This document shows, piece by piece, positions 1 through 6,922 of a stretch of 40,167 nucleotides of DNA (position 1 is its first letter; each line of letters begins with the position of its first letter). A model generated the notes under the pieces. It saw only the letters and a list, made by a program, of their open reading frames with translations, was not told where the DNA came from and made no database searches. The translations under genes and the position numbers were made by a program. This DNA comes from a virus: positions 1 to 40,167 of the IMG/VR virus record IMGVR_UViG_3300046463_000660. One strand, given 5' to 3'.

Positions 1-60
1 TACCCGAAGGTGATCGCGTGCCCGGATCATTCTGTGTCCGATGCGGACGCCCCGTGCTGA
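1..60 (+). CDS. 3' end of an upstream gene (partial, unknown)
   Basis: The first 57 bases read as 19 codons ending in TGA at 58-60, with residues VIACPDHSVSDADAPC at the end. About 79% of third positions are G or C, against about 53% for the other forward frame that covers these bases. The stop overlaps a GTG at 54 in the GTGCTGA arrangement, as at many junctions in this window. Only the C-terminus is inside the window, so no function can be given. Inferred from frame statistics and gene packing. Confidence 0.45.
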   Translation, partial: YPKVIACPDHSVSDADAPC

Positions 61-776
61 TCGACTTCTTCAGCTGCCAGGGCGGCTCCAGCTACGGCTA
101 CGACCAGGCCGGGTTCTGTGTCGTCGGCGTGGACAAGGACCCTCAGCCGCTCTTCCCGTTCGAGTTCGTCCAGGCCGACGCGCTCGACGACTTCGAGGCG
201 CTGATCGAGGCCTACAAACCCTGGGCCGTCGTCGGCTCGCCGCCGTGCCAATCCCGCTCCCCGCTCCAGAAGCGCACCCGCCGCGACTACCCCGAGCTGG
301 TGCCGCCGTTCCGCCGGAAGCTGCTCGCGTCCGGCCTGCCGTACGTGATCGAAAACGTCGAGGCGCGCCCGGACAACCCCGAGGCTGAGCTGATCGACCC
401 GATCATGCTGTGCGGTTCGATGTTCGACCCGGCGCCGATCGTGGACGGGCTCCTGCTCAAGCGACACCGGCTGTTCGAGTCCGGCGGCGGCTTCGAGCTG
501 GAGCCGCTCGTCGACGACTCGTGCCGCAAGCGCACCGGCGTCGAGTGGCGCGCCACGATCAACGTCCACGGGGGGGGCGCCTACCGCGAGAAGCGTCGTT
601 CGGACGGCTCGCGTGACGGCCACGGGAACAAGGCCAGCAACGAAGAGGCCAAGGCGCTGCTCGGGATCGACTGGATGACCCAGAAGGGCATGAACGAGTC
701 CATCCCGCCGCGGTACGCCGCGTACGTCGGGCGGCAGCTGATCGCCCACCTGAACTTGGCCCGCGCGGTCGCGTGA
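54..776 (+). CDS. C5-type (cytosine) DNA methyltransferase-like protein
   Basis: About 240 aa. Residues 2-28 (LIDFFSCQGG, then AGF and GVDKD) match the AdoMet-binding motif I region of C5 cytosine methyltransferases. GSPPCQ at 61-66 is motif IV with the catalytic Cys65, and VIENV at 98-102 is motif VI. It is shorter than stand-alone restriction-type enzymes, leaving little room for a target-recognition domain, which is common in phage orphan methylases. A likely role is to modify phage DNA against host restriction. GTG 54 puts motif I at the N-terminus as in the family. An in-frame GTG at 18 has a better AAGG ribosome site and would add 12 residues including a CxxC, so the start is uncertain. 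No partner restriction enzyme is seen nearby. Confidence 0.82.
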   Translation: MLIDFFSCQGGSSYGYDQAGFCVVGVDKDPQPLFPFEFVQADALDDFEALIEAYKPWAVVGSPPCQSRSPLQKRTRRDYPELVPPFRRKLLASGLPYVIENVEARPDNPEAELIDPIMLCGSMFDPAPIVDGLLLKRHRLFESGGGFELEPLVDDSCRKRTGVEWRATINVHGGGAYREKRRSDGSRDGHGNKASNEEAKALLGIDWMTQKGMNESIPPRYAAYVGRQLIAHLNLARAVA

Positions 777-799
777 GCCACAACCGAGAGGAAGTCACG

Positions 800-1000
800 A
801 TGCCTGCCCACTCACCACCGGATGGCCGGTACGAGGTACAGCCCGTGCTCGATGGCGACGGCTGGGTCATGGTGGTCGCTCTGTTCGCCACCTTCCCGGC
901 CCCTTCGCACGTCGCCGCGATGTTCCGTCCGGAGCACCGCGACATGGCCCAGGAGATGGCCGATCGCCTGAACGTCCGCGCGCTCGCAAAGGAGAGCTGA
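800..1000 (+). CDS. Small hypothetical protein (66 aa)
   Basis: I do not recognise this protein. It alternates hydrophobic strands (RYEVQPVLDGDGWVMVVALF) with a C-terminal helix rich in Met, Ala and Glu (RDMAQEMADRLNVRALAKES), suggesting a small alpha/beta fold. ATG 800 is preceded by GAGAGGAAG at a good distance and is preferred to the GTG at 773 that overlaps the methylase stop. It is the first of a run of closely packed small genes. Confidence 0.6.
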   Translation: MPAHSPPDGRYEVQPVLDGDGWVMVVALFATFPAPSHVAAMFRPEHRDMAQEMADRLNVRALAKES

Positions 1001-1002
1001 TC

Positions 1003-1245
1003 GTGAAGTTGCTCGGAAAGATCAACCCCCGGGTAGAGGAAGTTCGCGCCGACGAAGTCCGTCAGGGCGACCAGCTCGCGGCGGGCGCCTTCCAGGCGTT
1101 CGCGATGGCCAACGCGCACGCCGGAGAGCGGGTTCTGGAAGTGGACGCCGAAGACGGCCTGGTCTACATCGTCGGCGCGTCGGAACCGAGTTTCGCCTGG
1201 ACGCTCACCCCAGACGAGTCCGTCGCGATCGTGAAGGAGGGCTGA
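1003..1245 (+). CDS. Small hypothetical protein (80 aa)
   Basis: Not recognised. It starts at GTG 1003, with AAGGAGA overlapping the end of the preceding gene as ribosome binding site. The middle reads GDQLAAGAFQAFAMANAH and the second half ERVLEVDAEDGLVYIVG, resembling a short beta-rich domain. The end (TPDESVAIVKEG) carries the AAGGAGG used by the next gene, indicating translational coupling. Confidence 0.65.
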   Translation: MKLLGKINPRVEEVRADEVRQGDQLAAGAFQAFAMANAHAGERVLEVDAEDGLVYIVGASEPSFAWTLTPDESVAIVKEG

Positions 1246-1246
1246 C

Positions 1247-1417
1247 GTGGAGATCACCGGGGTGTTCATCAGTCCCGACCGGACCGAGCTGGCCTACACG
1301 GCGGACATGGGCGACGGCAGCGACGAGGGGCTGTTCGTCTGGCGCCCGCTCGACGGTGCCGAGACGGAGCTGACCGAGATCGACAGCTCGTGGATTCCGC
1401 TGGGCGGTGGCCGCTGA
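1247..1417 (+). CDS. Small hypothetical protein (56 aa)
   Basis: Begins VEITGVFISPDRTELAYTAD and ends with SSWIPLGGGR. The GTG start follows an AAGGAGG site 7 nt upstream, and the stop overlaps the next ATG as TGATG. Third positions are GC-rich and the frame exactly fills the gap between two good genes. The ending (W-[IV]-P-[ML]-GGG) recurs at the end of the gene at 1598 (DWVPMGGGS), hinting at local duplication. Function unknown. Confidence 0.65.
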   Translation: MEITGVFISPDRTELAYTADMGDGSDEGLFVWRPLDGAETELTEIDSSWIPLGGGR

Positions 1418-1596
1418 TGGCCGAACTCGGACAGCTCGCGACGACGTTCGGACTCGCGGTCACGGCCGCACACGATGGCAGCCTGGGCCGCGCCGCGGAG
1501 CTTTTCGACGGCTGGACGGCAAGCGAGCTGTCCGGCGTCGCATTGACCATGGAAGACCTCGCGGACCGGCTCCGCGAGCTGGCAAAGGAGCGTTGA
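1417..1596 (+). CDS. Small hypothetical protein, member of a tandem paralog set (59 aa)
   Basis: Starts at the ATG in a TGATG overlap with the preceding gene; an in-frame GTG at 1390 lies inside that gene and is less likely. An extended N-terminus is followed by AAELFDGW and then an amphipathic helix ending MEDLADRLRELAKER. This plan is shared by the next two genes (SVPELEELSEAAQFLAE; DIGELEQIITWARRLEEIA). Probably helical; function unknown. Confidence 0.65.
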   Translation: MAELGQLATTFGLAVTAAHDGSLGRAAELFDGWTASELSGVALTMEDLADRLRELAKER

Positions 1597-1597
1597 C

Positions 1598-1822
1598 GTG
1601 GGATACCCGAACCCGGCTTCCGGGCCCGTGATCGAGCACGCGGGCGAAGCCCTGACCGCGGTTGTCGAAGGCAACGGCATGGCCTTTTCGGACGTGCTGC
1701 ACAAGCTGAGCGTTCCCGAGCTGGAAGAGCTTTCGGAGGCCGCCCAGTTCCTGGCCGAAACCTGCGACATCGGCGTGCGAACCCGACCCAGCGACTGGGT
1801 TCCGATGGGCGGTGGGAGCTGA
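1598..1822 (+). CDS. Small hypothetical protein, second tandem paralog (74 aa)
   Basis: GTG start preceded by AAAGGAG. It begins GYPNPASGPVIEHAGEAL, has LSVPELEELSEAAQFLAE in the middle, and ends DWVPMGGGS. The helix resembles those of the genes on both sides, supporting duplication. The stop overlaps the ATG of the next gene (TGATGG). No known domain seen. Confidence 0.65.
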   Translation: MGYPNPASGPVIEHAGEALTAVVEGNGMAFSDVLHKLSVPELEELSEAAQFLAETCDIGVRTRPSDWVPMGGGS

Positions 1823-2034
1823 TGGCGGGATACCCGTACCTGGGATTCGACTGGCTGACGGCCAACGCGCTTGGGGGGCTCCAGGCCGTCAGTGAGGGCG
1901 ACGCGGTCATGGAGCAGGCCGCCGTGGTGAGCCTGGACATCGGCGAGTTGGAGCAGATCATCACCTGGGCGCGTCGGCTCGAAGAGATCGCCGCCAAGCG
2001 GATCGAGGAGCGCAAGGCGGAGGTGGCCAAGTGA
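1822..2034 (+). CDS. Small hypothetical protein, third tandem paralog (70 aa)
   Basis: Starts AGYPYLGFDWLTANALGG and ends in a long charged helix (LEEIAAKRIEERKAEVAK). The GYP start matches the preceding gene, and the DIGELEQIITWARRLEEIA block matches the helix in both preceding genes. The stop overlaps the GTG of the MazG-like gene (GTGA). A small helical, possibly oligomeric protein of unknown function. Confidence 0.65.
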   Translation: MAGYPYLGFDWLTANALGGLQAVSEGDAVMEQAAVVSLDIGELEQIITWARRLEEIAAKRIEERKAEVAK

Positions 2035-2459
2035 CGCACTACCCGCGGATCAACCCCGCCGACGGGTCCGGGCTGGACGGCGTCGAGATCGTCGCTGAGC
2101 GGACCAGCTTCGGGCTCAACGCCTTCGCCACGGCGGCACACGGCGTCAACCTGCGCTGGTGGCGAGACCCTGCAACCGGCGAGCCGATCGAGCGCAACAA
2201 GGCGGAGCTGATCGCGCTCATGCACTCGGAGCTGTCGGAGGCACTGGAGGGCATCCGGAAGGGCCTGCCGGACGCCCACCTTCCGCACCGGTCGGCGGAG
2301 GAGGTTGAGCTGGTGGACCTCCTGATCCGCGTGTTCGACTACGCCGGCGGATTCGGTCTCGATCTTCAGGGGGCCTTCGAGGAGAAGATGGTCTACAACG
2401 CCTATCGGCGCGACCACACCGACGAGGCCAGGCTCGCCGACGGTGGGAAGAAGTTCTGA
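2031..2459 (+). CDS. MazG-like nucleotide pyrophosphohydrolase
   Basis: 142 aa. The segment ELIALMHSELSEALEGIRKG followed by EVELVDLLIRVFDYAGGFG has the ExxE(n)ExxD-type metal-binding pattern on two helices that defines the all-alpha MazG/dUTPase-like NTP pyrophosphatases. The family hydrolyses nucleoside triphosphates to the monophosphate and pyrophosphate; phage members are thought to adjust the nucleotide or ppGpp pool. Substrate cannot be told from sequence. It starts at a GTG overlapping the previous stop, and its own TGA overlaps the next ATG. Confidence 0.75.
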   Translation: MTHYPRINPADGSGLDGVEIVAERTSFGLNAFATAAHGVNLRWWRDPATGEPIERNKAELIALMHSELSEALEGIRKGLPDAHLPHRSAEEVELVDLLIRVFDYAGGFGLDLQGAFEEKMVYNAYRRDHTDEARLADGGKKF

Positions 2460-2740
2460 TGGCCAGCGAGAACGTAAAGCTGTGGTGGCCGTCCGTTCGG
2501 GTCCTGATGCAGCTTCGCGACGACGAGTCGGTGGACCACACGGGCATCCCGGTGACCATGATCCGTAGCGCGATGCGCGACCGGTTTAGCTCGGGTCGCA
2601 CGATGAGGTCGGCTTACCGCGGGTTGGTTCTTTCCCTGAAGCGTCTCGGCATCGGCCACGTCGACCAGTCCGGCTATCTGGTCATCACGGACTGGGGCCC
2701 GATCGAAGAGGCCTTCAGCCACGCCGCGAAGACGAGCTGA
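2459..2740 (+). CDS. Hypothetical protein, possible winged-helix fold (93 aa)
   Basis: Starts at ATG in a TGATG overlap. The sequence runs as helices (VRVLMQLRDDESVDHTG; TMRSAYRGLVLSLKRLGIGH) followed by a short hairpin (DQSGYLVITDWG), an order that would suit a winged-helix domain. That reading is inference only. The stop overlaps the next ATG (TGATGG). Confidence 0.6.
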   Translation: MASENVKLWWPSVRVLMQLRDDESVDHTGIPVTMIRSAMRDRFSSGRTMRSAYRGLVLSLKRLGIGHVDQSGYLVITDWGPIEEAFSHAAKTS

Positions 2741-2979
2741 TGGCGGGCTCCGAGGGCAACGGCCACGGCACCGTCTCCGTGGCGCACGCCTGGTGTCCCG
2801 ACGAGTTCCGCGCAGTCACGCCGGGCCCGTGGCACTGGTGGAACGTCTACAAGAACCAGGAGACGGCGGAGATGCAGGCACTCCGGAGGTCGCGCGGCTG
2901 GAAGGGACACGGCCAGTGGGAGGTCATCCCGCTGGCCGGCCAGGGTCGATCCGACCCGCCGACTCCCCCAACCGGGTGA
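2740..2979 (+). CDS. Hypothetical protein, Trp-rich (79 aa)
   Basis: Not recognised. It is rich in Trp and His (PGPWHWWNVYKNQ; GWKGHGQWEVIPL) and ends in a Pro/Thr tail. It is the last gene of the leading small-gene run: its stop at 2977-2979 is followed at once by a palindromic promoter. Confidence 0.6.
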   Translation: MAGSEGNGHGTVSVAHAWCPDEFRAVTPGPWHWWNVYKNQETAEMQALRRSRGWKGHGQWEVIPLAGQGRSDPPTPPTG

Positions 2980-2985
2980 GACTCC

Positions 2986-3015
2986 TTGTATCCCCCCATA
3001 ATGGGGGGATACATT
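2986..3015 (+). promoter_or_regulatory. Palindromic-spacer promoter, copy 1
   Basis: TTGTAT (2986-2991), then an 18-nt spacer holding CCCCCC-ATAAT-GGGGGG (2992-3008), then the -10 TACATT (3010-3015). It is one of a family of such sites in this window. Unlike the leaderless copies, the first gene downstream (3054) has its own GGAGG ribosome site, so transcription would start near 3022 with a leader of about 30 nt. Confidence 0.6.
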
Positions 3016-3053
3016 GGTTTTAACACCAAGTCGAGGACGCCACGGAGGCCACC

Positions 3054-3227
3054 ATGCAGACCGCCACCAAGTACGCCAGCCTCACTGTCTCCCACCTGGA
3101 GACCGCGATCTACTGGGTTGACCTCTACGCGGAGCGGGCGCGCTGGGACGGGTTCTCCCGCGTTGCGGGCCGGGGGCGCGCCGCGCTCCGGGACCTGAAG
3201 GCTGAGCTGGCCTCCCGAACCCACTGA
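3054..3227 (+). CDS. Small hypothetical protein (57 aa)
   Basis: ATG 3054 is preceded by CGGAGG at 5-6 nt. The protein begins MQTATKYASLTVSHLE and is mostly one or two amphipathic, Arg-rich helices (TAIYWVDLYAERARWDGF; RGRAALRDLKAELASRTH). It is the first gene behind palindromic promoter copy 1. Basic charge could suit nucleic-acid binding, but no motif proves it. Confidence 0.65.
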   Translation: MQTATKYASLTVSHLETAIYWVDLYAERARWDGFSRVAGRGRAALRDLKAELASRTH

Positions 3228-3232
3228 TCTTC

Positions 3233-3256
3233 GGGGGCGGCCACCCGGTCGCCCCC
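3233..3256 (+). terminator. GC-rich hairpin after the 57-aa gene
   Basis: GGGGGCGGCC, loop ACCC, GGTCGCCCCC: a 10-bp stem with one G-U pair and a 4-nt loop, 5 nt after the stop codon. There is no T-tract, but such hairpins often terminate in actinobacteria. A second hairpin follows at 3273-3311. Confidence 0.5.
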
Positions 3257-3272
3257 TCATCGCACAGCGGGC

Positions 3273-3311
3273 GCCCCGCCGTCAGGATGCCGTCAGGCCG
3301 GACGGCGGGGC
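3273..3311 (+). terminator. Second hairpin in tandem (11-bp stem)
   Basis: GCCCCGCCGTC (3273-3283) pairs perfectly with GACGGCGGGGC (3301-3311) across a 17-nt loop. It lies between the hairpin at 3233 and the AAGGAAGG site of the gene at 3340. It may act as a tandem terminator or attenuator; no T-tract is present. Confidence 0.4.
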
Positions 3312-3339
3312 CCGCACCAAACAAGGAAGGCGGCTCGCC

Positions 3340-3564
3340 GTGGCCCGCTACAGCGTCATGATGCTCCGCGAGATGAGCCAGGTTGTCACCGTGGAAGCCA
3401 GCTCGATCGACGAGGCTGCCCAGCTGGCGTTTGACCAGAACAACCTGTCTGCGAACATCGGCAACGACTTCGACGACTCCGGCGAGGTGGAGATCTACAA
3501 CGTCTCGGACGCCAAGGGCAACGAGGTCTGGAACATGGATACCGGCCGCGAGCTGAATCTCTGA
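3340..3564 (+). CDS. Small hypothetical protein (74 aa)
   Basis: GTG start with AAGGAAGG upstream. The sequence ARYSVMMLREMSQVVTVEA followed by SSIDEAAQLAFDQN and later VEIYNVSD resembles a small alpha/beta domain with strand, helix and strand. No known family is recognised. The stop overlaps the ATG of the membrane protein (TGATGA). Confidence 0.65.
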   Translation: MARYSVMMLREMSQVVTVEASSIDEAAQLAFDQNNLSANIGNDFDDSGEVEIYNVSDAKGNEVWNMDTGRELNL

Positions 3565-3812
3565 TGATCCTCGTCGCCTTCGCCTTCGGGTACGCCTTCT
3601 ACCGCCTGATGGCCGTGATCCTGAAGGCCTCGTTCTGGCTGATGGCCGTGATGATCTGGGGCTGCCTCGCCTTCGGCGCCCTGGCTTTCGTGCTCCCCTG
3701 GGCGTTCATCGCCCTCGCGCTGCCCCAGCGTCGCGAAACGATCCGCGCCGCGGTGCAGGCGCTCCGGCCGCCGGAGTACATCCGCAATCCACGGATCACC
3801 GCCCGCAGATAG
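3564..3812 (+). CDS. Small membrane protein, two predicted TM helices (82 aa)
   Basis: Residues 1-25 (MILVAFAFGYAFYRLMAVIL) and about 27-53 (WLMAVMIWGCLAFGALAFVL onwards) are hydrophobic helices, followed by a basic cytoplasmic-looking tail ending PRITARR. It lies immediately before the capsid module and far from the lysis genes, so a holin role is not favoured. Function unknown. Confidence 0.65.
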   Translation: MILVAFAFGYAFYRLMAVILKASFWLMAVMIWGCLAFGALAFVLPWAFIALALPQRRETIRAAVQALRPPEYIRNPRITARR

Positions 3813-3825
3813 CGCGCGTTCGATC

Positions 3826-3863
3826 AAGTGCCCCGTCTACGCTCCGGCGAAGACGGGGCACTT
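3826..3863 (+). terminator. Strong hairpin before the capsid gene
   Basis: AAGTGCCCCGTCT (3826-3838) pairs perfectly with AGACGGGGCACTT (3851-3863) over a 12-nt loop, followed by GCGCGTTT. It separates the early-looking small genes from the virion genes and could work in either direction. The remaining 85 nt before the capsid GTG would then have to hold a promoter, but I see no convincing -35/-10 there. Confidence 0.65.
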
Positions 3864-3948
3864 GCGCGTTTCGGCTCCAAGCCCCTCGCGCTGGCGCTCT
3901 AAGCACCGGACGGCCCCCGTCACCGAGACGAGATGGAAGGGGCCGAAC

Positions 3949-5685
3949 GTGGACCCGAAGCGCATTGCGGAGATCCTCGCGGATCTTGCGAACGCCAGCG
4001 AAACGGACCTTTCGGCCGCCCTGGAGGCCGTCCGTGCGAACGGCGTGGAGCTGGCCACCAACGCTCCCAGCGCGGAGAATGTGGCCGCACTGACCGCGGC
4101 TCGCGACAACGCCAAGGCGCTGTCCGCCCAGATCGTGGCGAATCGCCAGCTGGCCGCGGATCAGCAGGCCGCGCTCGCGGAGCTGGACGGTGTGCACGAC
4201 CCGTCCCGCGACAACGTCCCGCACCCGGATGCCCCGGAGAACGAGGGCGCCGTGCCGACCGCCGACGACCTGGCGAAGGAAGGCGAGCCCGTCGACGACG
4301 ACGCGAAGCCCGCCGCCAAGAAGACTGCTGCGAAGTCGCGCACCGCGTCGGCCGGGCTGGGCAAGCTGAACGGCGACAAGTCCCCCGAGGCAACGGCGGC
4401 GGCGGCCCAGTTCGTGAACACCAAGACGGTGGTTCGCGGCGGCGTGCCGGGCATGGAAGCGGGTACCCCGCTGACGGACGAGACCTTCCTGGAGGCCTTC
4501 GCTACCAAGATCAACGCGGCCGGTGGCAGCGGGCGCCAGGAGGTTGCCCGCGTCGAGTTCGCCTACCCGGCGGAGCGCGTCCTCGGGTCCGACCCGTCGC
4601 TGAACACCAAGCGCATCGCGGCGGCCACCGACCCGGAGACCATCGTGGCCGCCGGTGGGCTCTGCCTGCCGCCGGAGGTCAAGTACGACATCCGCGTGCT
4701 TGGCGTCACCGACCGTCCGGTGAAGGGCGCACTCAACGCCTTCCGGACCGATCGCGGTGTCATCCAGTATCGAGCGCCTTTCGACGCGCTGAGCATGTCA
4801 ACCGGGCTGGGCATCTGGACCCAGGCGAACGACCAGGCGATCGTGATCCCGCCGGCCGACCCGGACACCAACGTGTACAAGAGCTGCTACGTGGTGGACT
4901 GCCCCGGCGTGCTCGAAGCGTCGATCTACTCCACGTACATGTGCCTGGAGTTCCCGAACATGACCGCGCGGTTCGACACCGAGTGGGTCAGCGCGACCAC
5001 CCAGGCCGCACAGATCGCGTGGTCCCGCTTCGCGGAGAACCAGCTGCTCACCCAGCTGAACGCCGGCTCGAAGGTGCTCAAGGGCCTCGGCGGTGTCATC
5101 TCCGCGGTCGCCGACCTGCTCACCACCTACGACCGGGTGATCGCCTACTACCGCTCGCGGCACCGTCTCAACGACTCGGTGGCCCTGCGGACGATCATGC
5201 CCCAGTGGGTCGTCAACCTGCTCCGCACCGACCTCGCGCGCCGCATGACGATGGGCTCGCCGGCGGAGCTGTTCGCCATCGCTCAGGCCCAGATCGAGGC
5301 CTGGTTCTCCACACGGAACGTGAACGTCACCTGGCACCTGGACGGCCTGAACGCCGCCACCGTGAACGGCGTCTCGATCGCCCAGCAGTGGTACGCCGAC
5401 AGCACTGCGGGCGCCGTGGTCCCGGCCTACCCCGCCAACGTCGACAGCTTGCTGTTCGTCGAGGGCGACTGGCTGTTCCTCGACGGCGGCACGCTGGACC
5501 TGGGCCTGGTCCGGGACTCCGAGCTGAACAAGCGGAACCGCTATCAGACGTTCATCGAGACCTTCGAGGGCGTGGCCTTCGAGGGCAAGGAGTCGCTGCG
5601 AATCGTGCTGCCGCTCCGACCGGACGGGTCCGCGGCCGGCACCAAGGCCGTTCCCGCCGGCGGCTGGACGGACGCTGCCAGCTGA
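3949..5685 (+). CDS. Major capsid protein with N-terminal scaffold-like region
   Basis: 578 aa. Residues 1-80 are a helical, Ala/Glu-rich segment (RIAEILADLANASETDLSAA, later LSAQIVANRQLAADQQAAL). A Lys/Ala/Pro-rich linker follows to about 150 (AKPAAKKTAAKSRT). The rest is an HK97-type coat domain with an E-loop-like part around GLCLPPEVKYDIRVLGVTDR and a C-terminal domain containing DTEWVSATTQAAQIAWSRFA and ADSTAGAVVPAYPANVDSLL. A fused scaffold-like region of this kind occurs in many actinophage capsid proteins and would be cut off if a protease exists; none is in this window. GTG 3949 has GGAAGGGG upstream and is preferred to an in-frame TTG at 3862 inside the hairpin. A terminator-like hairpin follows. 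Confidence 0.85.
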   Translation: MDPKRIAEILADLANASETDLSAALEAVRANGVELATNAPSAENVAALTAARDNAKALSAQIVANRQLAADQQAALAELDGVHDPSRDNVPHPDAPENEGAVPTADDLAKEGEPVDDDAKPAAKKTAAKSRTASAGLGKLNGDKSPEATAAAAQFVNTKTVVRGGVPGMEAGTPLTDETFLEAFATKINAAGGSGRQEVARVEFAYPAERVLGSDPSLNTKRIAAATDPETIVAAGGLCLPPEVKYDIRVLGVTDRPVKGALNAFRTDRGVIQYRAPFDALSMSTGLGIWTQANDQAIVIPPADPDTNVYKSCYVVDCPGVLEASIYSTYMCLEFPNMTARFDTEWVSATTQAAQIAWSRFAENQLLTQLNAGSKVLKGLGGVISAVADLLTTYDRVIAYYRSRHRLNDSVALRTIMPQWVVNLLRTDLARRMTMGSPAELFAIAQAQIEAWFSTRNVNVTWHLDGLNAATVNGVSIAQQWYADSTAGAVVPAYPANVDSLLFVEGDWLFLDGGTLDLGLVRDSELNKRNRYQTFIETFEGVAFEGKESLRIVLPLRPDGSAAGTKAVPAGGWTDAAS

Positions 5686-5691
5686 TGACCG

Positions 5692-5726
5692 CCGGAGGGC
5701 TCCCCACCCCGACGGGGGCCCTCCGG
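5692..5726 (+). terminator. Hairpin after the capsid gene
   Basis: CCGGAGGGC-T-CCCC (5692-5705) pairs with GGGGGCCCTCCGG (5714-5726), giving a 13-bp stem with one bulged T and an 8-nt loop. It starts a few bases after the capsid stop. A partial terminator here would make capsid mRNA more abundant than that of the genes downstream. Confidence 0.65.
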
Positions 5727-5764
5727 TTCATCCTGGCCCGGCCATCCGCTGAAAGGAGCGCCAC

Positions 5765-6910
5765 GTGTACTACCAGCCGGTAGACGCGCCTCACGCTGCG
5801 GCGCAAACCTCCGCGAACCTGCTCGCGACCGCGGTCCCGCCCGCGAGCCCCGACGACCGGTGGGCCAACGGGTTCGCCTTCGCCGGCGAGACGTGCCCTC
5901 AGCTCCAGGTGTTCGCGGCCTGCGCGGACCCGGGCGACACAGACGGCACGCTGAGCGCTCCGGTCTACGTGCAGCCGTCGGCGTACCGGCTGAAGGACGT
6001 GTGCTCCACCGGCCAGCTCGGACGGGATCAGCACCTGGCGCGGCTACTCCGGCAGGCCCAGGCGGTCGCCTCGTACGCCGTGGCCCGCGAGCTGTGGACC
6101 GGCGCCGGTACAGTGGCCGACCCGTTCCCGACTCCGGCGCTCGACGGCAGCACCATGAACCCGTACCTCTCCGACGGCAACGCCACGGTGCTCACCGGCG
6201 CCACGTCCGCGCTCGACGCGCTGGGCTACCTGGAGCAGTCGGCGCGCGAGCAGACCAAGGGGCAGCAGGTCATCCTGCACGTGCCGATCCGGTACGCAAC
6301 CCAGGTGGCCGCCCAGCTGCTCCGCGCGGGCAACGAGATCCGCACCTTCACCGATGCGATCGTGGTGGCCGACGCCGGCTACTCCGGGCTGGGCCCGCTC
6401 GACGGCGGCACCGCCGAAGTCCAGACGGTCACCATCGGCGGCGCTCCGACGGGCGGAACCTTCACCCTGACCGTGCCGATTGCGGGAGCGGGAACCACGG
6501 CCGCTATCGCCTTCAACGCGGCCGCTTCGGTGGTCCAGGCGGCCCTGCGCGCGCTGTCCGGCCTGGGCGGCGTCACCGTCACCGGAACCGGCCCGTACAC
6601 GGTGACCTTCCCGTCCACGCTGGGCAACGTGCCCCAGATGACGGCCACCAGCTCACTGACGGGCGGCGTCACGCCTGGCGTCACGGTGGCCACCACTACT
6701 CCCGGCGTCGCGCCCGCACCCCGAGCGGGGAACTGGGCGTATGCGACCGGGCCCGTGCTCGCGCGGCTGTCCCCGGTGGTACCCACCCCGGATGACGACG
6801 CGGTCACGGTCGACCGCCGTACCAATCTCCGGACCTTGTGGGCGGACCGCATGTTCGGCGTGGCGTTCGATCCCTGCTGCCACTACGCGATCCAGTTCCC
6901 GGAACCGTGA
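5765..6910 (+). CDS. Virion protein, probable minor capsid (penton-like) protein with beta-domain insertion
   Basis: 381 aa, GTG start after AAAGGAG. Residues about 80-210 (AVASYAVARELWTGAG; LDALGYLEQSAREQTKGQQV; RYATQVAAQLLRAGNEIRTF) resemble actinophage virion proteins sometimes described as pentamer or secondary coat proteins. Residues about 215-320 form an inserted Gly/Thr-rich beta domain (TIGGAPTGGTFTLTVPIAG; VQAALRALSGLGGVTVTG; GPYTVTFPSTLGNVPQMTA), a module repeated in many phage surface proteins. After it the main chain resumes (NWAYATGPVLARLSPVVPTP). Position just after the major capsid gene supports a capsid role. The penton assignment is inference from recalled family resemblance. 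Confidence 0.6.
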   Translation: MYYQPVDAPHAAAQTSANLLATAVPPASPDDRWANGFAFAGETCPQLQVFAACADPGDTDGTLSAPVYVQPSAYRLKDVCSTGQLGRDQHLARLLRQAQAVASYAVARELWTGAGTVADPFPTPALDGSTMNPYLSDGNATVLTGATSALDALGYLEQSAREQTKGQQVILHVPIRYATQVAAQLLRAGNEIRTFTDAIVVADAGYSGLGPLDGGTAEVQTVTIGGAPTGGTFTLTVPIAGAGTTAAIAFNAAASVVQAALRALSGLGGVTVTGTGPYTVTFPSTLGNVPQMTATSSLTGGVTPGVTVATTTPGVAPAPRAGNWAYATGPVLARLSPVVPTPDDDAVTVDRRTNLRTLWADRMFGVAFDPCCHYAIQFPEP

Positions 6911-6922
6911 GGAGAAACGATC

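Noticed and set aside
2986-3198. 70-codon plus-strand frame beginning inside palindromic promoter copy 1
   Set aside because: Starts upstream of the predicted transcript start and is Pro/Arg-rich; the 57-aa gene at 3054 in another frame has a good ribosome site.
3862-3948. TTG at 3862 as start of the capsid gene
   Set aside because: It lies within the arm of the hairpin at 3826-3863 and adds a basic stretch unlike capsid N-termini; GTG 3949 has a ribosome site.
3933-5783. 616-codon plus-strand frame overlapping the capsid gene
   Set aside because: Out-of-frame reading, Arg/Gly-rich and without structure-like sequence; the capsid frame explains the region.
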